A stretch of DNA of 16,551 nucleotides from Candidatus Bathyarchaeota archaeon (GTDB lineage Archaea > Thermoproteota > Bathyarchaeia > 40CM-2-53-6): the NCBI GenBank assembly GCA_005882905.1, contig VBBG01000044.1:1-16551 (forward strand). Reading direction: 5' to 3'. Under the pieces are notes generated by a model, which searched no databases, was not told the DNA's origin, and worked only from the letters and a program-made list of their open reading frames with translations. This document shows positions 1 through 6,065 of this stretch, piece after piece; within the stretch, counting starts at the first letter, position 1; every line of letters begins with the position of its first letter. A program made the translations under genes and the position numbers.

Positions 1-1
1 T

Positions 2-730
2 GACCTCCTTGTCCCATCCGCCGAACAGCTCAGCTTGGCAGAGCGGTTTCTCGTAGACGAGTACAAGGTTCTCCCCCAAGGACTCACACACTGCGACAGG
101 CTGCTTGGAAAATTTAGTTGTTTTCTTCCCGGATACAAACACGATTTTGAACTGTATCCAACCATCAGCCAGCTTGGAGAATTTCATCTGGATCCTGCCG
201 AGGTGCTTCGCCACAGGAGGAAGGTAGTGGTCGAGGGCCGAGAGGTCTGGATGACATCGGACTCTGATAGAGTTCTAATCAGGGTGATTCATGCCATGTT
301 TCGCCACAACTTCCTAAAACTCTCTGACATACTGGATTTCTTGAAACTGATTGAAACTGCCAACAGGGACGAGGTCATGGAAAAGATCGATAGCGCCCGC
401 ATCGGTGACGCGTTCATATTCTACCTCGCTTCAATAGAACGGTTCCTGAAGACTTGCCAAGTAGAAGACTCTCGTTTTCTAGATATTCAGAAGGCGGCTC
501 AGGCGAGATTTGGAAGAGACCGACTCTCCGCCCTGAGACGGGATCGGCTCGTGCTCCCATACAGGATTCCAACGGTGGCGATCATGATGCTCTTCCTGCT
601 CAAAGCGGGGCGAGAGGCTGCTCGCGCAAGATGGAGAAGCTCACTGTCTTGCTTGGTTGCTCCATCTCTCATGATTCTTGACTTTATGAGCGCAGCAGTT
701 AGAGCTGGGGGCAGGGGCGGAGTCTGGTGA
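2..730 (+). CDS. Nucleotidyltransferase-like protein, 5' end cut off by the window edge
   Basis: The frame is open from base 2, so the gene begins outside the window; a TTG at 35 is possible but unlikely as the real start. The first visible residues, DLLVP, look like the end of the metal-binding DxDLLV strand of a nucleotidyltransferase. They are followed by FELYPTISQLGEFHLD and then a helical stretch (VIHAMFRHNFLKLSDILDFLK). This resembles the uncharacterised nucleotidyltransferase family NTP_transf_5 (PF14907), in which an aspartate/glutamate strand precedes a histidine-containing helical part. The family is often found in polysaccharide loci; its substrate is unknown. The C-terminus has two hydrophobic stretches (about bases 570-600 and 640-690) that may touch the membrane. 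The stop codon (728-730) overlaps the GTG start of the next gene by four bases. The family call rests on motif memory from a partial protein, so the function is tentative. Confidence 0.5.
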   Translation, partial: DLLVPSAEQLSLAERFLVDEYKVLPQGLTHCDRLLGKFSCFLPGYKHDFELYPTISQLGEFHLDPAEVLRHRRKVVVEGREVWMTSDSDRVLIRVIHAMFRHNFLKLSDILDFLKLIETANRDEVMEKIDSARIGDAFIFYLASIERFLKTCQVEDSRFLDIQKAAQARFGRDRLSALRRDRLVLPYRIPTVAIMMLFLLKAGREAARARWRSSLSCLVAPSLMILDFMSAAVRAGGRGGVW

Positions 731-948
731 AGACTATCTTCGAGGTGCCTATCAGGCCCCAAATGTTTACTCAAGATACAAGCCCATATATCTACCGGAC
801 AAAACAGAACACTCTACTGACACGATTTCTGCTAACTCGTCTGCGAAACATCTTCAGCATCAGTTGGGCGAAGGTGCCTTATCTGACGGGAAGAGTCTTC
901 CGAGCTGAACCTTCAGCGGCTCGAACTCCGATCGACGGGGCCGCATGA
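727..948 (+). CDS. Small protein of unknown function (73 residues)
   Basis: I do not recognise this protein. It starts with GTG at 727 inside a GTGA overlap with the upstream stop, and it ends with TGA at 946-948 inside an ATGA overlap with the downstream phosphodiesterase start. Two back-to-back 4-base overlaps are typical of translationally coupled genes, and this is the main reason to believe it is real. The product is basic (many Arg/Lys), with no signal peptide and no clear membrane segment; a moderately hydrophobic middle (LLTRFLLTRLRNIFSISW) could form an amphipathic helix. It might be a partner peptide of the phosphodiesterase. It could also be a chance open frame between two real genes. 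Confidence 0.45.
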   Translation: MKTIFEVPIRPQMFTQDTSPYIYRTKQNTLLTRFLLTRLRNIFSISWAKVPYLTGRVFRAEPSAARTPIDGAA

Positions 949-2453
949 AGATGGACGCTCTCGTCATAGGGATCGATTCAGCCTCACCATATCTGATTCA
1001 GAAGTGGATCGACAAGCTTCCGAATATCCGGTCATTCTACGAGGTTGGCTCGCACGGGATCCTAAAATCTATAGTTCCTCCAGAGAGCGTTCCCGCATGG
1101 CAGTGCTTCGCAACAGGTATGAACCCGGCCAAGATCGGCGTCTATGGCTTTCTCTACATAGGACGTGACAGGAAGCTCAAGAGTGGCAGGACCACGCCCG
1201 AGCTAGGATGTTTCTGGGACATCTGCTCGAAGCAGGGAATGAAAGTGGGCATCTTCAATTTTCCCGGAACCTATCCGCCGTATCCTATAAACGGATTCAT
1301 GGTGTCAGGCTTCCCCGTTCCCCACGGCAAAACCTGGACCTACCCAGAGGCCCTGATGAAGAGGATAGACTCGGCGGTTGGTGGTTATGAGATCGACGTC
1401 CCGCTATCCAAACCATCCGATATGAAGGGCGGCGAGGAGGCGCATCTCGACCAAGTCCAGAGGCTGCATGACAAGTGTCTCCAGACTGCAAAGCTACTGA
1501 TAGAATGGTACGATCCTGACATCTTCGCCATGACCTTTCAGGGATTAGACCTCGTCCAGCATGACCTCTGGCAGTATATGGATCGTCCAGACTCGCCCTA
1601 TAGTAATGCTCTTCGAGACTGGTACATCAACATCGACAACGCAGTAGGAGAACTCAGAAAGCTGGTGGGACCCGAAACGAATGTTCTCCTCCTCTCCGAC
1701 CACGGATCCACTCCTTGCTCTTCCGCGCTCTACGTCAACCGGCTCCTAGAGTTGAAGGGACTCTTGACGCTTACGGGTCCTGTGAAACAGAAGGGCGAAG
1801 TGTACACGAGGCTGAGAAAATGGGTCCTCAAGAAATTCTCTCCTCGGACTCTAGCCACGCTCTACAAGCTGACTCCGGAATTCATCAGCCACAAACTCAC
1901 CTATGCAGCAGCCATAGAACGAACGCTCCAAGGACTCATCGACAATATCGATTGGAACAAGACCTTGGCTTTCTCAACCGGAGGCCATCAGGCTCACGTT
2001 TACTTGAATTACGACTTGATGGAAGAACAGAGAGAAAATGACGCCGCCAAAGCTTCAAAGAAACTGGTAAGCAAGCTCTGTGAAATGATGAGCGACTTAA
2101 CTGATCCCAGGACTGGACAGAAGGTGAGTCCAGTATTCCATTTCAAGGACCAAACGTTCAAGGGCCCCTACCAATATGATGCGCCTGATCTCTGTGTCGA
2201 GCTCTACTCTGGGAAAGAGAAGATCCAGATCAACCCAAGGCTGGGCACGAAGGAGCTGTGGAACCTTGACCCACACTTCTCTTCTATTCATTCTCGTGAC
2301 GGGTTCTGGGCGGCGATGGGACCAAGAATCAAGCGTGGCGTCAACCTAGACGCCAAACTCTTAGACATGAGCCCAACCCTTCTCAAAATATTGCGAGTTG
2401 ACTCGACTAATGACTTCGATGGCCAAGTCTTAGATGGCGTAATCGCCTCCTGA
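945..2453 (+). CDS. Alkaline phosphatase superfamily phosphodiesterase/phosphohydrolase
   Basis: 502 residues, covering a whole type I phosphodiesterase/nucleotide pyrophosphatase fold (PF01663; COG3379-like predicted phosphohydrolase/phosphomutase). Visible metal and catalytic elements are D11 in the first strand (VIGIDSA), the nucleophile region PPESVPAWQCFATGMNP with S48 as the likely phosphorylated residue, D202 and H206 in GLDLVQHD, D252-H253 in LLLSDHGS, and a late histidine in SSIHSRDGFW. There is no signal peptide or membrane helix, so it is probably cytoplasmic. Family members hydrolyse phosphodiester or nucleotide-sugar bonds; the substrate here cannot be read from sequence. ATG 945 overlaps the upstream stop; a second ATG at 951 is an alternative start. 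The neighbours suggest a role in surface polymer metabolism. Confidence 0.85.
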   Translation: MKMDALVIGIDSASPYLIQKWIDKLPNIRSFYEVGSHGILKSIVPPESVPAWQCFATGMNPAKIGVYGFLYIGRDRKLKSGRTTPELGCFWDICSKQGMKVGIFNFPGTYPPYPINGFMVSGFPVPHGKTWTYPEALMKRIDSAVGGYEIDVPLSKPSDMKGGEEAHLDQVQRLHDKCLQTAKLLIEWYDPDIFAMTFQGLDLVQHDLWQYMDRPDSPYSNALRDWYINIDNAVGELRKLVGPETNVLLLSDHGSTPCSSALYVNRLLELKGLLTLTGPVKQKGEVYTRLRKWVLKKFSPRTLATLYKLTPEFISHKLTYAAAIERTLQGLIDNIDWNKTLAFSTGGHQAHVYLNYDLMEEQRENDAAKASKKLVSKLCEMMSDLTDPRTGQKVSPVFHFKDQTFKGPYQYDAPDLCVELYSGKEKIQINPRLGTKELWNLDPHFSSIHSRDGFWAAMGPRIKRGVNLDAKLLDMSPTLLKILRVDSTNDFDGQVLDGVIAS

Positions 2454-2466
2454 TTACTTTTCAGCG

Positions 2467-2497
2467 TGGCGGGAGCCGTTAACCGTATACTCCGCCA
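2467..2497. terminator. Hairpin between convergent genes, possible terminator
   Basis: TGGCGGGAG (2467-2475) pairs with CTCCGCCA (2490-2497): eight base pairs with one bulged G and a 14-base loop. It lies 14 bases after the phosphodiesterase stop and before the end of the convergent kinase-like gene. No T-run follows on either strand, so it is not a classic intrinsic terminator; it may stabilise 3' ends. A second small hairpin (GGAG 2527-2530 with CTCC 2537-2540) lies further on. Confidence 0.3.
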
Positions 2498-2589
2498 AAG
2501 ATCGAGCATTTAGTTCCAACTGGATTGGAGGTGCTACTCCTCAGATTTTGTGGGATGGGTCGTAATATCGAGCGCTTGGATCCTTGCGC

Positions 2590-3228
2590 CTACTTGCTGA
2601 GGATGCTTCTGGTCTGGCTTGCGGGTGCGTTGCGGAAGGAGGATTCTATGTCCGCTGCTATGCGTTTCCATACTGCTTGGAATGATTCAGATGTGCTGAT
2701 CCTTTTTAGCCCGAAATGGTCTGCGAGCCAGTTGTAGAGCCGCTTCTCGTTCCGGATGAACTCTTCCGTATGCTCCGGACGAGCAGCCAGAATTCTGCTG
2801 TCCTCGGCTTCAAGGACGAACGAGATGTCCGGGCGGGGGAGGATCCATATCAGCAGATGCTCTAGGGGAACCCTTTGATGGTTACCCCAGAATCCCACGA
2901 TGAGGTCATAGATGTAGCGATCCGTTACAACGCTGTAGCCTAGCAGACGCCTGAGACCTATTCCGCCGATTAGGATTGGACAGTAGATCAAGAGAAAGTA
3001 TAGGGACCATAGAATTCTCACCGGAGTCGTTCTCTCAAGATAGTTCACATCGACGCGCAAGATCCTTGCTGCCCTTCTCACTATGAATCCGAAGGGATCG
3101 AGGAGATCCTGATGGCGTAGATAGGAGAATTTCCGTCCTGAGCCATTTAGCAGGTAGTAGACCCTTCCTGCATTTGTCGACTTGCCCGTGCCGTGGGTCC
3201 CGCTGAGCGTGACCAACAGCGTCCTCAT
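2590..3228 (-). CDS. Thymidylate-kinase-like P-loop kinase
   Basis: 212 residues. Walker A is intact (GTHGTGKST, residues 10-18). The DRY motif of nucleoside monophosphate kinases follows (VVTDRYIYD, residues 101-107), then PDISFVLEAE (133-142) and a lid-like arginine region around R150 with REG-type spacing (AARPEHTEEFIRNE). This is the thymidylate kinase/deoxynucleoside kinase fold. However, a hydrophobic insertion at residues 72-90 (LWSLYFLLIYCPILIGGIG) is not normal for a housekeeping Tmk, so a different phosphoryl acceptor is likely. Tmk-like proteins of this sort recur in polysaccharide clusters next to NTP_transf_5 proteins. The start ATG directly abuts the stop of the upstream small ORF (TGA-ATG), suggesting co-transcription. 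It is convergent with the phosphodiesterase gene. Confidence 0.75.
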   Translation of the reverse strand: MRTLLVTLSGTHGTGKSTNAGRVYYLLNGSGRKFSYLRHQDLLDPFGFIVRRAARILRVDVNYLERTTPVRILWSLYFLLIYCPILIGGIGLRRLLGYSVVTDRYIYDLIVGFWGNHQRVPLEHLLIWILPRPDISFVLEAEDSRILAARPEHTEEFIRNEKRLYNWLADHFGLKRISTSESFQAVWKRIAADIESSFRNAPASQTRSILSK

Positions 3229-3525
3229 TCACAAGCCTCCGTTAGGGGAGAATCGATTCATCAGTGCGTCGATCAAATGTTCTAGAAGGAGTAGAGAATC
3301 AACGGAGTATATCAGATAACCCAATCTTCCGGTGGAGGCCGTAGCGATTCTTGACCTGACGCCGCCGTCGGACCGCCCGCAGTATAGGAGAGGATGCGAA
3401 AAGTTGGATCCGATCACGCATGCCTTGCGAAGAATTGTGGGAGCCTCATGGAGTAGGCGAGAGACATGATCCTCCTCGCCTCCATTCAGAGGAGAGCGGG
3501 AACTCGCGCGCGTGCTCATTTCCAA
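3229..3525 (-). CDS. Small hypothetical protein upstream of the kinase-like gene
   Basis: 98 residues from TTG 3525, or 96 from ATG 3519; I do not recognise it. The C-terminal half (GRLGYLIYSVDSLLLLEHL) looks like a real folded segment with an amphipathic or membrane-touching helix, while the N-terminal 20 residues are low complexity. Support for a real gene is that its stop abuts the start of the kinase-like gene and that a good TATA box (3570-3577, minus strand) sits at the right distance before it; without it the kinase mRNA would carry a leader of more than 300 bases. It may instead be a remnant of a longer decayed gene. Confidence 0.4.
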   Translation of the reverse strand: MEMSTRASSRSPLNGGEEDHVSRLLHEAPTILRKACVIGSNFSHPLLYCGRSDGGVRSRIATASTGRLGYLIYSVDSLLLLEHLIDALMNRFSPNGGL

Positions 3526-3544
3526 CGATGATCCCGAGGACTGT

Positions 3545-3588
3545 CTCGAGAACTCTTTGTCCCGCCGGCTATTTATTCAATTCTCGAG
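3545..3588. repeat. Inverted repeat around the TATA box, operator candidate
   Basis: CTCGAGAA (3545-3552) and TTCTCGAG (3581-3588) are perfect inverted copies separated by 28 bases. The right arm ends next to the TATA element, where TFB would contact DNA on the minus strand; the left arm coincides with the predicted transcription start. A partial third copy, TTCTCGA, lies at 3798-3804 just before the divergent operon. Confidence 0.35.
3570..3577 (-). promoter_or_regulatory. TATA box for the small ORF/kinase operon
   Basis: Plus-strand TATTTATT, read AATAAATA on the minus strand. Adding the usual archaeal spacing of about 25 bases places transcription start near 3548, giving a leader of 20-30 bases to the TTG at 3525 or the ATG at 3519. 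Confidence 0.45.
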
Positions 3589-3825
3589 TCAAAACCCGAG
3601 CCGATCGTCGTGTATCCAAGCATATCTCTGGACATGTTTTTATTGAAGAATATCACTGATCACCACGAAGGTTAAGAGCAGAGGTTTACTAGATTCTCGC
3701 GCTGTGACGGGGAATGACTCTGGGATTCGATGGAAAAACATCTGAGCGACCGCTCGCCCTAGCGCTAGTCCGGGCTCCCAGTAAATCCCACAACTAGTTC
3801 TCGAAATCAGAGCGAGTCTTGAAAA

Positions 3826-4833
3826 ATGAACCCACTTCGCATATCGGTCATTGGCGGCGGTTACTGGGGCAAGAAGGTAGTGCGGGAGATTCTCGACATT
3901 GGCAGAACAACTAGAGAGGTTGAACTCAAGTCTCTGGTCGACACTTCCCCAGCAAGCCTCGCAGCCTGTCGCGAGGAGTTTGGCGACAGCATAGAATACG
4001 GCTGGGACTATCAGTCCCTGGCCACAGACCCGTCGCTGTCCGGGGTCCACATCGCAACCCCAAACAGCACTCACTTCGAAGTCGCCTCAACTTTCCTCAG
4101 ACAGGGCAAGAATGTGCTTGTGGAGAAGCCGTTGACGTTGAAGATGGACGAGGCCTATGAGCTGATAAGGCTCGCGCGAGAGAACAAATGTGTCCTCTGC
4201 GTCGGCCACATCCACAGGTTCAACAACGGAGTCAGAGAACTCAGAAGAGTTCTGTCGGACGGCTTGATAGGGGACCCCTACTATCTACTCATGCGGTGGA
4301 CTGCTTTGATGAATCCACAGCTCCAGAGAGAGGTCATAACCGACCTAGCCCCGCACCCCTTTGACATCTGCAACTATGTTCTAGGCTCGTGGCCGGAGAA
4401 GGTTTCGTGCAAAGCCCGAGGGTACCGGACAAGACAGAACGAAGAGGTGGCGTTCATTGCCGCGGAACATAAGGGAAGCCTGCTAGCTCACATCGAGCTC
4501 AGCTGGCTAGACCGGGACAAACGAAGAGAAGTGACTGTAGTCGGCAGCGAGGGAAACGCTCACCTAGACTGTGTCAACCAGAAGCTGTTCCTTCAAAAAT
4601 CCAGCGTTCTGGAAGAGATACCAGTCTCGCCCAGCAACACTCTCAGAGAAGAGATAACTCACTTCGCCGAATGCATTCGCAATAATGGCAATTCCACACC
4701 GTTCACCAACCACTCCGATGGACTCTTAGGCGCCAGAGTAGTCGCACTACTGGAAGCGGCTCGTGAGTCTATGTACAATGACCGTGCGATTCAAGTCCAG
4801 CTCCCTATAATCCCGGAGATCTCCGTTAAGTAA
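3826..4833 (+). CDS. Gfo/Idh/MocA-family NAD(P)-dependent sugar-nucleotide dehydrogenase
   Basis: 335 residues. The N-terminal Rossmann domain shows GGGYWG (residues 10-15) and the family signature VEKPL with K101. The C-terminal domain has DLAPHPFDICNY, where H177 and D180 match the catalytic His/Asp positions of the family. The best functional fit is a UDP-GlcNAc(A) 3-dehydrogenase of the WbpB/WlbA type, because the next gene is a WbpD/WlbB-type acetyltransferase. The reaction would oxidise the sugar C3 hydroxyl to a ketone before transamination. It is the first gene of the operon and probably cytoplasmic. No Shine-Dalgarno site precedes the ATG (cttgaaaaATG), consistent with a leaderless or short-leader transcript. 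Sugar specificity is inferred from context only; the family fold itself is certain. Confidence 0.9.
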   Translation: MNPLRISVIGGGYWGKKVVREILDIGRTTREVELKSLVDTSPASLAACREEFGDSIEYGWDYQSLATDPSLSGVHIATPNSTHFEVASTFLRQGKNVLVEKPLTLKMDEAYELIRLARENKCVLCVGHIHRFNNGVRELRRVLSDGLIGDPYYLLMRWTALMNPQLQREVITDLAPHPFDICNYVLGSWPEKVSCKARGYRTRQNEEVAFIAAEHKGSLLAHIELSWLDRDKRREVTVVGSEGNAHLDCVNQKLFLQKSSVLEEIPVSPSNTLREEITHFAECIRNNGNSTPFTNHSDGLLGARVVALLEAARESMYNDRAIQVQLPIIPEISVK

Positions 4834-5328
4834 ATGAGAAGAGCGAGATTCTCCGTAATTGAGAAGGCGGTTATAGGCAAAGGCTCCCGGGTCTACGACC
4901 AGGTAAACCTATACAAATGCAAGATTGGAAAAAACACGAAGATCGACTCGTACGTGTACATCGAGGAAGGTGTCACGATTGGAGACAATTGCAAGATTCG
5001 TCCGTTTGTATTCATCCCCACGGGAGTCGTTATCGAGAACGACGTATTCATCGCCCCAAGCGTAACATTCACGAACGATAAACATCCGAGAGCTCACGGG
5101 GAATGGACCCTGCTCAAGACAACGGTCAAGAGCTTCGCCTCAATCGGGGCCGGGAGCACAATCAACCCTGGGGTTAACATCGGAGAGAATGCTCTCATAG
5201 GGGCAGGATCGGTTGTTACAAAAGACATACCAGACAATGCGATCGCTGTAGGAATCCCCGCTCGGGTCGTCGGGTACAGGAAACCACCAGCAAACCCTGA
5301 TGGGTCACCGGTGGGAAAGAGAAAGTAG
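4834..5328 (+). CDS. Left-handed beta-helix N-acetyltransferase (WbpD/WlbB-like)
   Basis: 164 residues, made of hexapeptide repeats such as VIGKGS, IGKNTK, IGDNCK and IGENAL, ending in IPARVVGYR. The loop FTNDKHPRA (79-87) is typical of acetyltransferases acting on 3-amino sugar nucleotides: UDP-2-acetamido-3-amino-2,3-dideoxyglucuronate N-acetyltransferase and the dTDP-3-aminohexose enzymes. It would use acetyl-CoA to acetylate the amino group installed after the C3 oxidation made by the upstream dehydrogenase, probably as a trimer in the cytoplasm. ATG 4834 directly follows the upstream TAA, so the two are surely co-translated. The aminotransferase that should act between them is absent from the window. 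The exact sugar is not determined. Confidence 0.88.
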   Translation: MRRARFSVIEKAVIGKGSRVYDQVNLYKCKIGKNTKIDSYVYIEEGVTIGDNCKIRPFVFIPTGVVIENDVFIAPSVTFTNDKHPRAHGEWTLLKTTVKSFASIGAGSTINPGVNIGENALIGAGSVVTKDIPDNAIAVGIPARVVGYRKPPANPDGSPVGKRK

Positions 5329-5336
5329 AATGGGCT

Positions 5337-6065
5337 ATGAGAAGCGTCGCTATCATCCCGGTCTTCCGAGAAGCCGGTAAGGTCGGCCGCGTCCTCGAAA
5401 GATTTGAGCCAGGATCAGTCGACCAGATCTGCCTCGTCCTCGACAACCCCGACGACCAGATCACCAGCGAAATCGAGGAGTCGATCGGGAGAAGCAAGGT
5501 CCCAGTCTCGATCATCAAGAACCCCGAGAGAAAGGGCATAGGTTACGCCATCAGGGAAGGATACGAATACGCCCTCTCGCACAACTTCAATCTGATAATC
5601 GTCATGGCCGGCAACGGGAAGGACGATCCGAGAGAGATTACGAGACTCACTGAACCGATCATCAGAGGCGACTACGATTATGTCCAAGGATCAAGGTTTC
5701 TCCCTGGAGGACGAAGAGAGAAGACTCCCCTGCTCCGAGGCATATTCAGCAGATCCTTTCCCTTCTTCTGGACACTATTGACGGGAGTCCATTGCACCGA
5801 GGTCACCAACGGATTCAGAGCCTACAAAGCATCGATCCTCCAGGACCCCAGAATCGACGTCTGGCAGCCATGGCTCGACGGCTACGAGCTCGAATACTAC
5901 CTCCACTACAAGGCACTCACGCTAAGATACAGGTTCACCGAGAGACCCGTGACAAAGACATATTCACATGTTGGACGGAGAGGCTACTCTCACATATCAC
6001 CATTCAGAGACTGGTGGCAGATCGTAGGACCCATGTTCCTCCTCCGGCTTGGTGTGAGACACTAG
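5337..6065 (+). CDS. Glycosyltransferase family 2, dolichol-phosphate-mannose-synthase-like
   Basis: 242 residues forming a GT-A domain: the N-terminal strand VAIIPVFREAGKVGRVL, the donor-binding strand LVLDNPDD, ERKGIGYAIREGYEYAL, then IIVMAGNGKDDP (residues 88-98) and DYVQGSRFLPGG. In DPM1 the metal site reads DAD; here the equivalent reads GNGKDDP, which I recall as a distinct GT2 subclass rather than an inactive enzyme. There are no C-terminal membrane helices, so it would transfer a sugar to a lipid phosphate or another acceptor at the inner membrane face. It starts 8 bases after the acetyltransferase stop and its own stop abuts the deacetylase start. Donor and acceptor are not identifiable. 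Confidence 0.85.
   Translation: MRSVAIIPVFREAGKVGRVLERFEPGSVDQICLVLDNPDDQITSEIEESIGRSKVPVSIIKNPERKGIGYAIREGYEYALSHNFNLIIVMAGNGKDDPREITRLTEPIIRGDYDYVQGSRFLPGGRREKTPLLRGIFSRSFPFFWTLLTGVHCTEVTNGFRAYKASILQDPRIDVWQPWLDGYELEYYLHYKALTLRYRFTERPVTKTYSHVGRRGYSHISPFRDWWQIVGPMFLLRLGVRH

Larger units (their letters stand above)
3526..3825. other. Divergent intergenic region
   Basis: Some 300 bases between the minus-strand small ORF/kinase pair and the plus-strand sugar operon. The left part holds a TATA box for the minus-strand genes inside an inverted repeat (separate entries). A second T/A-rich element, TTTTTATT, lies at 3637-3644; it could serve either strand but is about 180 bases from the plus-strand start. 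Closer to that start (3826) I see no convincing TATA box, only GTAAAT at 3781-3786. No RNA gene is recognised. Confidence 0.6.

Noticed and set aside
2525..2737. Plus-strand 70-codon ORF in the convergent region
   Set aside because: Most of it is antisense to the kinase-like gene and its translation has no protein character.
3640..4074. 144-codon minus-strand ORF over the start of the dehydrogenase gene
   Set aside because: It is antisense to the Rossmann motif of a certain gene, and the intergenic part has no coding signal.
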